Positions 24,637-32,320 of a stretch of DNA of 32,320 nucleotides are shown here, in pieces. Where the stretch lies: NCBI GenBank assembly GCA_029268595.1, contig JAJUGB010000012.1, forward strand, positions 1 through 32,320, in the 5' to 3' direction. A model generated the notes under the pieces. The model worked only from the letters and a program-made list of their open reading frames with translations. It was not told the origin of the DNA and searched no databases. Position 1 is the first letter of the stretch, and every line of letters begins with the position of its first letter. The translations under genes were made by a program, and so were the position numbers. The stretch is from Alcaligenaceae bacterium. GTDB taxonomy: Bacteria; Pseudomonadota; Gammaproteobacteria; Burkholderiales; Burkholderiaceae_B.

Positions 24637-26890
24637 TCCGCTCATTAACCCATCTCACTCATCCGCCGCTTCGGCGACACCGCAGCGTTGGGACGACTTG
24701 GTGGCTGGCGACCCTTTGGCGGTCGATGCGCTGTTGAAGGGCGGGCATGGCGATCCTTTTGCCTTGCTAGGACCGCATCGGCTGCCTTCGGGCATGGTGG
24801 TACGGGTTTTCGCGCCCGGCGCCCACCAGGTGGACGTGGTTTCGCCCGACTCCCGTGCGCATTCTTTGACCCGCTGGGCTGACGGGTACTTTGCAGGGCT
24901 GGTGCCGTTGTCTGAGGGGCGAAATTATGTGCTCCGTCAGCACTTCGGGTCGTCTGTATTCGAGACCGAGGATCCCTACTCATTTGGCCCGCTCTTGGGA
25001 GAGCTGGACATGTACCTGATTGCCGAGGGCAAGCATGGCAATTTGGCAGACTGTCTGGGCGCCCAGGTCATCACCGTGGACGGCGTCAAGGGCACCCGTT
25101 TCGCCGTCTGGGCGCCGAACGCACGCCGCGTCTCAGTGGTGGGGGATTTCAATATATGGGATGGTCGGCGACACGTCATGCGTTTGCGTTCCGAGACCGG
25201 CGTATGGGAAATCTTCATACCCCGCCTTGGCCCGGGGGAGCGATACAAGTATGAGTTGGTGGCGCCTGATGGTCGGCGACTAACCCAAAAAGCGGATCCC
25301 CTGGCCCGTCAAACCGAGCGTCCTCCGGCCACTGCTTCGGTCGTCGCATCGCCTACGCCGTTCGCTTGGTCTGACGAGAAGTGGATGGCCGAGCGCGGCA
25401 AGCGGCAGCAAAACAACGCGCCCATCTCAATTTACGAGGTGCACGCAGGATCGTGGATGGAAGGAGATGTATCGGCGCGAACCTGGCGGCAAAACGGGCG
25501 GCGGCTGATCGAATATGTCAAAGCCATGGGCTTCAGTCATATCGAGCTCCTGCCTATTACTGAACACCCCTTTGGCGGCTCCTGGGGCTATCAGCCTCTG
25601 GGCATGTTCGCACCGACAGCCCGGTGGGGCAGCCCCACTGATTTTGCATGGTTCGTCAATGAATGTCACAACGCCGAGCTGGGTGTCATTCTTGACTGGG
25701 TGCCCGCGCACTTCCCCTCCGATCCGCATGGCTTGGGCGAGTTCGACGGTACGGCGTTATACGAGCACGCTGATCCCAAGCAGGGATATCACCCGGACTG
25801 GAATACGCTGATCTACAACATGGGTCGCAATGAGGTGCGCAACTTCCTGCTTGCGAGCGCCCTCGAATGGTTGCGCCGCTATCACGTGGATGGGCTGCGT
25901 GTCGACGCTGTGGCTTCAATGCTTTACCTCGACTACAGCCGTAAACCCGGCGAGTGGACGCCCAATCGCTATGGTGGTCGCGAGAACCTGGAAGCAGTTC
26001 AGTTTCTGCAAGATTTGAATCGCCTGGTTCACGAAGAATGCCCAGGCGCTATCACCGTTGCCGAAGAGTCGACGGCGTGGCCCGGTGTGACAGCGCCCGT
26101 GAGCGAGGGCGGGCTGGGATTTGACTACAAATGGAATATGGGCTGGATGCACGACAGCCTGCGCTATATGAGTCGGGATCCGATATACCGGCGCTACCAC
26201 CATAACGACTTCACTTTCGGCCTGGTATATGCCTGGTCTGAGCACTTTGTTCTGCCCCTCTCGCATGATGAGGTCGTGCATGGAAAAGGTTCTTTATTAA
26301 GAAAAATGCCTGGCGACCGTTGGCAGCAGTTCGCCAATTTGCGCGCCTACTATGGCTTCATGTGGTGCCATCCCGGCAAGAAGCTACTGTTCATGGGCGG
26401 AGAAATCGCCCAGGACGCGGAATGGAACCACGATGCTGCTCTGCAGTGGGACAGCCTGAAAGATCCGCTGCACGCGGGCGTTCAACGCTTGGTACGAGAT
26501 TTGAACGCCCTATACACCGCCCTGCCGGCCTTACACGGTTCGGACGCCAGCCCCACTGGTTTTCAATGGCTGGTGGGCGACGACCAAGAGAATAGTGTTT
26601 TCGCCTTCCTGCGCCGGCACGAGCACCATTGTGCTTTAGTCGTTTGCAATATGACTCCTAAGCCTCTCACTCAGTACACGGTCGGCGTCCCTTTCGGGGG
26701 GCGCTGGACAGAGCGTCTGAATACAGATGCCGCCGTGTACGGAGGGACCAACAGTGGCAATGGCGGTCATTTGTTTGCCGAACCACGTTCGGCTCATGGA
26801 CAACCTTCGTCGGTCTCCTTGACCTTACCGCCCTTGTCAGCCCTTATCTTCACACCTGAAGAGTCCAATAATGAACCTAAATACGCCTGA
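24629..26890 (+). CDS. glgB: 1,4-alpha-glucan branching enzyme
   Basis: Creates alpha-1,6 branches in glycogen by cutting and moving alpha-1,4 chains (GH13). The 753 residues contain an N1 domain (about 15-110), a CBM48 module (about 125-230, [21 protein letters not shown]) and the catalytic barrel. The barrel has [24 protein letters not shown] with nucleophile Asp426, VAEEST with Glu479 and [12 protein letters not shown] with Asp547. A C-terminal beta domain ends the protein. The length is standard. GGAGG at 24616-24620 precedes the ATG. It overlaps treS by 8 nt and glgX by 20 nt, implying translational coupling. Confidence 0.98.
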   Translation: MADPLINPSHSSAASATPQRWDDLVAGDPLAVDALLKGGHGDPFALLGPHRLPSGMVVRVFAPGAHQVDVVSPDSRAHSLTRWADGYFAGLVPLSEGRNYVLRQHFGSSVFETEDPYSFGPLLGELDMYLIAEGKHGNLADCLGAQVITVDGVKGTRFAVWAPNARRVSVVGDFNIWDGRRHVMRLRSETGVWEIFIPRLGPGERYKYELVAPDGRRLTQKADPLARQTERPPATASVVASPTPFAWSDEKWMAERGKRQQNNAPISIYEVHAGSWMEGDVSARTWRQNGRRLIEYVKAMGFSHIELLPITEHPFGGSWGYQPLGMFAPTARWGSPTDFAWFVNECHNAELGVILDWVPAHFPSDPHGLGEFDGTALYEHADPKQGYHPDWNTLIYNMGRNEVRNFLLASALEWLRRYHVDGLRVDAVASMLYLDYSRKPGEWTPNRYGGRENLEAVQFLQDLNRLVHEECPGAITVAEESTAWPGVTAPVSEGGLGFDYKWNMGWMHDSLRYMSRDPIYRRYHHNDFTFGLVYAWSEHFVLPLSHDEVVHGKGSLLRKMPGDRWQQFANLRAYYGFMWCHPGKKLLFMGGEIAQDAEWNHDAALQWDSLKDPLHAGVQRLVRDLNALYTALPALHGSDASPTGFQWLVGDDQENSVFAFLRRHEHHCALVVCNMTPKPLTQYTVGVPFGGRWTERLNTDAAVYGGTNSGNGGHLFAEPRSAHGQPSSVSLTLPPLSALIFTPEESNNEPKYA

Positions 26891-28982
26891 CAAGTTACTA
26901 CCAGGTCTTCCTTACCCCTTGGGCGCTACCAGCGATGGCCTGGGGGTAAACTTTGCCGTGTTCTCCGGGAGCGCCACCCGAATCGATTTGTGCCTGTTCG
27001 ATGCGCGTGGCCGTCGCGAGGTGGCTCGTTTGCCCCTGCCGGAATGCACCGATGAGGTATGGCACGGCTATCTGCCGGATGCCTCACCGGGTTTGCTCTA
27101 TGGCTATAGGGCTTACGGACCCTACGATCCCAAGCGTGGTCATCGATTCAACCCCCATAAACTGCTCATAGATCCCTATGCGCGTCAGCTAAGCGGCAAA
27201 GTGCGCTGGTCCGACACGCTATTTGGATATCGCCTGAAACACCCCAAGGCCGACCTCAGCCTGGACCGGCGCGATAGCGCCCCATTCATGCCCAAGAGCG
27301 TCGTCACGGACGACAGCTTCCATTGGGGTGTTCCAAACCAGCGCGGCGCTCATTGGGAAGACACATTCATCTATGAAGCGCATGTCAAAGGCGTTTCAAT
27401 GCAACGCGAAGGGCTCGGACCTGACGTCCGGGGTAATGTGGCTGCCCTGGCTCATCCCGAGTTCATCGAGCATTTGCTGAAACTGGGGGTGACGGCCATC
27501 GAGCTATTGCCCATACACGCCTCTCTGGATGACCGCTTTCTGGTCGAGCGCGAGCTAAGCAACTATTGGGGCTATAACACGTTGGCGTATTTTGCGCCGG
27601 AACCGTCTTATCTTCATCACGGGCAGCCGAATTCACTTCGGATGGCAATTCGGCGCTTGCAGGCGGCGGGCATTGAAGTGATTCTGGACGTTGTGTATAA
27701 CCACACAGCCGAAGGGAATGAACTAGGCCCGACACTCTCGTGGCGCGGCTTGGATAACGCCAACTATTACCGGCTCATGCCGGGTGAAGAGCGGTACTAC
27801 ATCAATGACACCGGCTGCGGCAATACGCTCAATATGTCGCATCCGCGCGTGTTGCAGATGGTGATGGATTCGCTGCGTTACTGGGCCCAAAGTTATCGAG
27901 TCGATGGGTTTCGCTTTGATCTCGGTTCCACCTTGGGACGAGAGGGCACCGGCTTTGATCCGGGTTCGGGTTTTTTCGACGCCATTTTGCAAGATCCGGT
28001 CTTGTCTCGTCTCAAGCTGATTTCCGAGCCCTGGGACATTGGGCCGGACGGTTATCAACTGGGCAACCACCCGCCCGGCTTTGCCGAATGGAACGACCGT
28101 TATCGAGACGGGGTGCGGCGGTTCTGGCGGGGCGATCCGGGGATGCGGCCAGAATTGGCCAGCTGCCTCCGTGGCAGTCCGGACATCTTTGATCGCCGGC
28201 ACCGTCGGCCTTGGGCTTCCATCAATTACATCGCCTCGCATGACGGCTTTACCGCGGCGGATGTAGTGACCTATAACGAAAAGCACAACGAAGCCAACGG
28301 GGACAATAACGGCGACGGTCATTCGGAAAACTTCAGCAACAACTGGGGCGAGGAAGGACCTACTGACGATCCCGCCATCAAGGCCACCCGGGCTACCGTG
28401 TTGCGCTCTATGCTGGCTACCCTGTTTTTGTCGGATGGTACTCCTATGCTGCTGGCAGGCGATGAGTTCGGCAATAGTCAGCAAGGAAATAACAATGCAT
28501 ATTGCCAGGACAACGAAATTTCCTGGCTTGATTGGGATAGGGCTTCCACGCCCGAGGGTCGGGCCTTGAGCGAATTTGTCACTCGAGTCCGGTCTATGCG
28601 CCGCCATCATCCTTCGCTGCGCACACCACGATTCATGGACGACAACGAGGAACTGGCGCCCGGCATCACGCGCGCGGCCTGGTTCGACCTGGACGGCAAG
28701 CCGATGAGCCAGGAGGCGTGGGATTTTGCGGAGGGACGGGTCCTAGGCTTGCGTCGAGCCGTCACTTTGCCTTCCGGGGACGTAGACGTTTCGTTTGTGT
28801 TGTTCAACGGAAGTAGTGAAGACATCGAGTTTGAAGTGGGCAGCCAACCGTGTTCGTGGACGCGCGAGCTCGACACTGCGCAGCCCGATGCAGCGGCCGC
28901 TCCGGTCACAGGAAATACGGTCAATGTGCCGGCCCATGCTGTGGTCCTGCTTTCGGCAGTGGTTCGAGGAGAACATCAGTGA
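26871..28982 (+). CDS. glgX: Glycogen debranching enzyme (isoamylase type)
   Basis: Hydrolyses alpha-1,6 branches of phosphorylase-limited or short-branched glycogen. The 703 residues show the N-terminal CBM48 module ([20 protein letters not shown]), [31 protein letters not shown] with nucleophile Asp350, [15 protein letters not shown] with Glu386 and ASHDGFT with Asp458. This order and length fit GlgX/TreX. In trehalose pathways TreX-type enzymes provide linear chains for TreY and TreZ, matching the next gene. The ATG at 26871 lies within the end of glgB, with GAAGAG upstream. The stop overlaps the next start as GTGA. Confidence 0.96.
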   Translation: MNLNTPDKLLPGLPYPLGATSDGLGVNFAVFSGSATRIDLCLFDARGRREVARLPLPECTDEVWHGYLPDASPGLLYGYRAYGPYDPKRGHRFNPHKLLIDPYARQLSGKVRWSDTLFGYRLKHPKADLSLDRRDSAPFMPKSVVTDDSFHWGVPNQRGAHWEDTFIYEAHVKGVSMQREGLGPDVRGNVAALAHPEFIEHLLKLGVTAIELLPIHASLDDRFLVERELSNYWGYNTLAYFAPEPSYLHHGQPNSLRMAIRRLQAAGIEVILDVVYNHTAEGNELGPTLSWRGLDNANYYRLMPGEERYYINDTGCGNTLNMSHPRVLQMVMDSLRYWAQSYRVDGFRFDLGSTLGREGTGFDPGSGFFDAILQDPVLSRLKLISEPWDIGPDGYQLGNHPPGFAEWNDRYRDGVRRFWRGDPGMRPELASCLRGSPDIFDRRHRRPWASINYIASHDGFTAADVVTYNEKHNEANGDNNGDGHSENFSNNWGEEGPTDDPAIKATRATVLRSMLATLFLSDGTPMLLAGDEFGNSQQGNNNAYCQDNEISWLDWDRASTPEGRALSEFVTRVRSMRRHHPSLRTPRFMDDNEELAPGITRAAWFDLDGKPMSQEAWDFAEGRVLGLRRAVTLPSGDVDVSFVLFNGSSEDIEFEVGSQPCSWTRELDTAQPDAAAAPVTGNTVNVPAHAVVLLSAVVRGEHQ

Positions 28983-30802
28983 ACCAGAACAACTCGGCTC
29001 AGGGCACGAAGCCGGAGCGTTACGAATACAGTTTCGGGCCATTGGTAAATGCCGAAGGCCAGACTCGCTTCAGAGTCTGGGCTCCCGGGGTCGAGAATAT
29101 GGGCATCCGTGTACGCGACCACGGCAGTTTCCCCATGGAACCCCTTGATGATGGCTTCTTTGAGGCTTTGGTGCCTTGTGGGCTGGGGGCTCGCTACCAG
29201 TTCGAGCTGCCGGACGGCCAAAAAGTGCCGGATCCCGCATCGCGTCGACAGGACGGGGATGTCCACGACGCCAGCGTAGTGTGCGACCCCGCAATATACC
29301 CATGGCGGCACACCGCATGGAATGGGCGTCCCTGGCAAGAGACCGTCATATATGAGATTCACTGCGGGCTAGCGGGCGGCTTTTCTGGTGTGGCGGCGCG
29401 ACTGCCGCAGTTGGCGGGATTGGGCGTCACCGCTTTAGAGCTCATGCCAATTGCGGATTTTCCCGGACCTCGAAATTGGGGTTACGACGGAGTGCTGCCT
29501 TACGCGCCTGACTCCGCCTATGGCACTCCCGAAGAACTCTGCCTGCTGATAGATACGGCGCACGGTCTGGGCATGCAGGTGTTCCTGGATGTGGTGTACA
29601 ACCACTTTGGTCCGGAAGGCAACTACCTGGGCGCTTACGCGCCCGCGTTTTTCCGCGACGACATTCCCACCCCCTGGGGCGCCGCCATCGACTTTCGCCG
29701 GCCTCCGGTCCGGCATTTCTTTGCCGAAAACGCGCTGTACTGGTTGCGAGAATATCGTTTTGATGGTCTGCGGTTCGACGCTGTGCATGCCATCACCGAC
29801 AAAGGCTGGCTCAGGGAAATGTCGGAATTTCTGCGCGCCAATCTTCCGGCCGAACGGCATGTTCATTTGATACTTGAAAATGACGACAACGCGGCGTCGT
29901 TGCTCGAGTCACACTATGATGCGCAGTGGAACGACGATGCTCACCACGTTGTGCACCACCTGCTTACCGGCGAAGACCAAAGCTATTATGCGTCCTATCG
30001 AGACGACCCCACGGACAAACTCGCTGCGGTATTGGCCGAGGGCTTTGTGTATCAGGGTCAGCCGGACCCCGGGCGCAAGGACAAGCGACGTGGCGAGTCC
30101 AGCAAGGGCTTACCGCCACATTCGTTTGTCTTTTTCATTCAGAATCATGACCAGATAGGCAATCGGGCTTTTGGAGAGCGGCTGACTACGTTGTGCGCCA
30201 AAAATCCCCATGCGCTGAAGGCAGCCATTGCCCTGCAGTTACTGACGCCCCACATACCCTTGATTTTCATGGGTGAGGAGTACGGATGGACAGGTCCCTT
30301 TCAGTATTTCACCAGTTATGACGACCCGCAGCTGGCCAATGCAGTAAGAGAAGGACGCCGAAAGGAATTTGCTGCATTTCCGGAATTCGCCGATCCCGAG
30401 CAACGTGACCTCATTCCCGATCCGAACGCCGAATCCACATGGGCGCAATCTCAAGTGCCGGCCAATGCATCCGATCAGAACGGGGCGCAATGGTATAGCT
30501 GGTACGCCAGCGTGCTGCGCTTGAGGCAACGGCACGTGGTGCCCGGAATTGTCGGTGCTCGTAGCGAGGGGGCCAAAGTATTGGCTAGCGGCGCCGTGGC
30601 GGCGATGTGGCGGCTAGGCGATGGAACTGGCTTGCTGATCTGCACCAACCTCAGCAACGACACACATCTTTTGAAGGAAGACACCATTCCCGCGCGAAGC
30701 AGACGGTTCTTCTGCAGCCGGAGCGACGCGGTGCACCTGCTTGACCGGGGAGAGTTGCCCGGTGGATGCACCGCCGCCTATCTTCTCAGCCCGCAAGGAT
30801 AA
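28979..30802 (+). CDS. treZ: Malto-oligosyltrehalose trehalohydrolase
   Basis: Releases trehalose from maltooligosyl-trehalose made by TreY (GH13). The 607 residues have an N-terminal CBM48-like domain (TRFRVWAPGVENMGIRV) and a catalytic barrel. The barrel has PGPRNWGYDGVLPYAPDSAY, DVVYNHFGPEGNYL, LRFDAVHAI with nucleophile Asp267, ILENDDN with Glu300 and QNHDQIGNR with Asp391. GEEYGWTGPFQYFT near the end is typical of TreZ. The start is GTG at 28979, overlapping the glgX stop by 4 nt and preceded by GAGGAG; a longer frame from 28850 runs inside glgX. treY is not in the window but is expected nearby. Confidence 0.97.
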   Translation: MNQNNSAQGTKPERYEYSFGPLVNAEGQTRFRVWAPGVENMGIRVRDHGSFPMEPLDDGFFEALVPCGLGARYQFELPDGQKVPDPASRRQDGDVHDASVVCDPAIYPWRHTAWNGRPWQETVIYEIHCGLAGGFSGVAARLPQLAGLGVTALELMPIADFPGPRNWGYDGVLPYAPDSAYGTPEELCLLIDTAHGLGMQVFLDVVYNHFGPEGNYLGAYAPAFFRDDIPTPWGAAIDFRRPPVRHFFAENALYWLREYRFDGLRFDAVHAITDKGWLREMSEFLRANLPAERHVHLILENDDNAASLLESHYDAQWNDDAHHVVHHLLTGEDQSYYASYRDDPTDKLAAVLAEGFVYQGQPDPGRKDKRRGESSKGLPPHSFVFFIQNHDQIGNRAFGERLTTLCAKNPHALKAAIALQLLTPHIPLIFMGEEYGWTGPFQYFTSYDDPQLANAVREGRRKEFAAFPEFADPEQRDLIPDPNAESTWAQSQVPANASDQNGAQWYSWYASVLRLRQRHVVPGIVGARSEGAKVLASGAVAAMWRLGDGTGLLICTNLSNDTHLLKEDTIPARSRRFFCSRSDAVHLLDRGELPGGCTAAYLLSPQG

Positions 30803-30805
30803 ATC

Positions 30806-32320
30806 ATGGGGCAAGCAACGAATCAGCAAAGCCTCTTCGATCAACTGGTGGCCCGAGCCGGACTCCTTCGGCAGTGGGAGGACGTACATGGCGAGCAACA
30901 CGAGGTATCGCAGGAGACCCTCGAGACAGTACTCAAGGCCCAGGGCCTGCATAGCGGCTCCACTTCACAAATTAAAGAAAGCCTCAAGATGCTGGAAGAA
31001 GACCGGCTTAGTCGGGACGGGTCTTTGATTGTCGCGGAGCAAGGCCGTGAAGTCGTTTTCCCCTACCAAGGGGCCTTGGAATACCGGATCCAACTGGAGG
31101 ACGGAGGCGATATTGAACGCGGCACAGCCAAACGGGGTGCAAGTAACGAAGTACGTTTGCCGGCTCAGACACAGATCGGTTATCACCAGCTCCAGATAGG
31201 TGACATCAGCCTGACTTTAGCCGTTGCCCCACAGCGGTGCCCCACGGTCAAGCAAAGGGCGGGACAAGGGGGCAAGCCTTGGGGTGTGGTGGCTCAGCTA
31301 TATAGCTTGCGGCGCGCAAGGCAGTCGACTGATCAGGACAACGACCCCACGGCAGGCACTGAGGCGGACCTGTCAGCTGCACTCGACCAGGTGGGCGACT
31401 ATGCCGCGTTGGCGCAGCTGGCACACCATGCAGGCAGAAGCGGGGCGAGCGCTTTGGCCTTGAGTCCCGTGCATGCCATGTTCAGCGCCGACCCAAACCG
31501 TTACAGCCCTTATTCGCCTTCCAGCAGGTTGTTCTATAACACCTTGTATGTCGATCCAGGGTGCCTAGGCAATGAGGCTCTTGGGCATGCATTCGCGACG
31601 GTTCAGAAGCAGGGGCTTAGGCCTCTGCAGAAGGACTCGGGGCTGGTTGATTGGCCGGAGGTAAGCCGGTTTCGCATGACCTTGTTGCGGGCGGTCTACG
31701 ACTGGTTCGAGCAGGAGGCATCTGCCGCCATGAACGAGGAGTTTGCCTCGTTTCAAAAGAAGGCGGGTGAAGGCTTGCGGTGCCATTGCATCTACGAGGC
31801 GTTGCACGCACACTTTGGCGCGACGCTGGGTGTGAGCGCAGGATGGCAAGCTTGGCCCGACGAGTTCCACGACACAAACAGTCCTGCTGTCCGGGCTTTT
31901 GCACAGCAGCACGAACGCGAGGTCCGGTTTCATGCATTTTTGCAGTGGCAGGCCGCCGAAGGATTGCGCCGGGCTCAGCAAAGCGCGCGTGAGGCGGGCA
32001 TGCCTATAGGGCTGATTAGCGACCTGGCCATCGGCACGGACGGAGGGGGTAGCCACGTATGGAGCCGCAAGACGGATATCTTGCCAGAGTTATCGGTCGG
32101 CGCCCCTCCGGACCTTTTTCAACCGACCGGTCAAGACTGGGGGCTGACGGCCTTTTCTCCTCGCGCGTTGCGGCGGCATGGTTTTGCCCCATTTTTGGAA
32201 ACTTTGCGTTCAGCTCTGGCCCACGCTGGCGGCGTGCGTATCGACCATATTTTGGGATTGGGCCGAATGTGGCTGGTGCCCCAAGGCAAGCAAGCCTCGG
32301 AGGGCGTCTACCTCAGCTAC
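30806..32320 (+). CDS. malQ: 4-alpha-glucanotransferase, C-terminal part cut off by the window edge
   Basis: A GH77 amylomaltase that transfers glucan segments between malto-oligosaccharides. 505 residues are visible with no stop. The first about 200 residues form the N-terminal extension seen in E. coli-type MalQ. The catalytic domain follows with LALSPVHAMFSADPNRYSPY, LISDLAIGTDGGGSHVWS and VRIDHILGLGRMW, whose Asp480 is the nucleophile. The remaining part, including the acid/base Glu, lies outside. The ATG at 30806 is 3 nt after the treZ stop, with AAGGAT as ribosome site, so it belongs to the same operon. It could rework short glucans released by GlgX and provide substrates for TreY. Confidence 0.95.
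   Translation, partial: MGQATNQQSLFDQLVARAGLLRQWEDVHGEQHEVSQETLETVLKAQGLHSGSTSQIKESLKMLEEDRLSRDGSLIVAEQGREVVFPYQGALEYRIQLEDGGDIERGTAKRGASNEVRLPAQTQIGYHQLQIGDISLTLAVAPQRCPTVKQRAGQGGKPWGVVAQLYSLRRARQSTDQDNDPTAGTEADLSAALDQVGDYAALAQLAHHAGRSGASALALSPVHAMFSADPNRYSPYSPSSRLFYNTLYVDPGCLGNEALGHAFATVQKQGLRPLQKDSGLVDWPEVSRFRMTLLRAVYDWFEQEASAAMNEEFASFQKKAGEGLRCHCIYEALHAHFGATLGVSAGWQAWPDEFHDTNSPAVRAFAQQHEREVRFHAFLQWQAAEGLRRAQQSAREAGMPIGLISDLAIGTDGGGSHVWSRKTDILPELSVGAPPDLFQPTGQDWGLTAFSPRALRRHGFAPFLETLRSALAHAGGVRIDHILGLGRMWLVPQGKQASEGVYLSY

Noticed and set aside
1..32320. CRISPR arrays, tRNA or rRNA genes, transposases, phage genes, attachment sites
   Set aside because: I looked for repeats, mobile-element proteins and RNA gene patterns and saw none that I could support.

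Overview
The window looks like a chromosomal segment of a betaproteobacterium. Gene content and protein style suggest Burkholderiales, possibly Alcaligenaceae-like; this is inference without a database search. It has moderately high GC, tightly packed genes and many 4-10 nt gene overlaps. I saw no rRNA, tRNA, insertion sequence, phage gene or CRISPR array. Both ends cut through genes: UDP-glucose dehydrogenase on the left and 4-alpha-glucanotransferase on the right.

Layout. (1) 1-2262, minus strand: UDP-glucose 6-dehydrogenase, then a sigma-54 factor (rpoN) that does not sit in the usual lptB-rpoN-hpf-ptsN setting and so may be a second copy. (2) 2631-4246, plus: a disordered BON-domain protein and a PRC-barrel protein, closed by a hairpin. 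(3) 4338-12993, plus: an eight-gene glycan cluster (GT4, SDR, GmhB-like HAD phosphatase, GT9, NodU-type carbamoyltransferase, GT2, GT9, UDP-glucuronate decarboxylase-like epimerase), mostly with overlapping genes and with no flippase, polymerase or ABC exporter. (4) 13306-14655: an NtrC-type sigma-54 activator with a receiver domain, without an adjacent kinase. (5) 14662-15993: small stress or envelope type genes (DUF421, DUF378 and an acidic disordered protein). (6) 16157-32320, plus: a glycogen/trehalose operon, glgA-glgE-treS/maltokinase-glgB-glgX-treZ-malQ.

The main observation is regulatory. Six sites matching the sigma-54 -24/-12 element (GG-N10-GC with TTGC at -12) lie in front of ugd, rpoN itself, the BON gene, the DUF378 gene, the acidic-protein gene and glgA. 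The BON site matches all 12 specified positions of TGGCACRNNNNTTGCW and the ugd site matches 11. With rpoN and a sigma-54 activator in the same window, this looks like a self-contained sigma-54 island. It would couple UDP-sugar and glycan synthesis, glycogen/trehalose storage and envelope-stress proteins, with the sigma factor promoting its own transcription. This is inferred from sequence motifs and has not been tested.

The carbohydrate genes fit together. Ugd makes UDP-glucuronate and the epimerase could convert it to UDP-xylose for the glycosyltransferases. GlgA and GlgB build glycogen. TreS/maltokinase and GlgE form the trehalose to maltose-1-phosphate to glucan route. GlgX, TreZ and MalQ recycle glucan to trehalose and malto-oligosaccharides; TreY would be expected just past the right edge.
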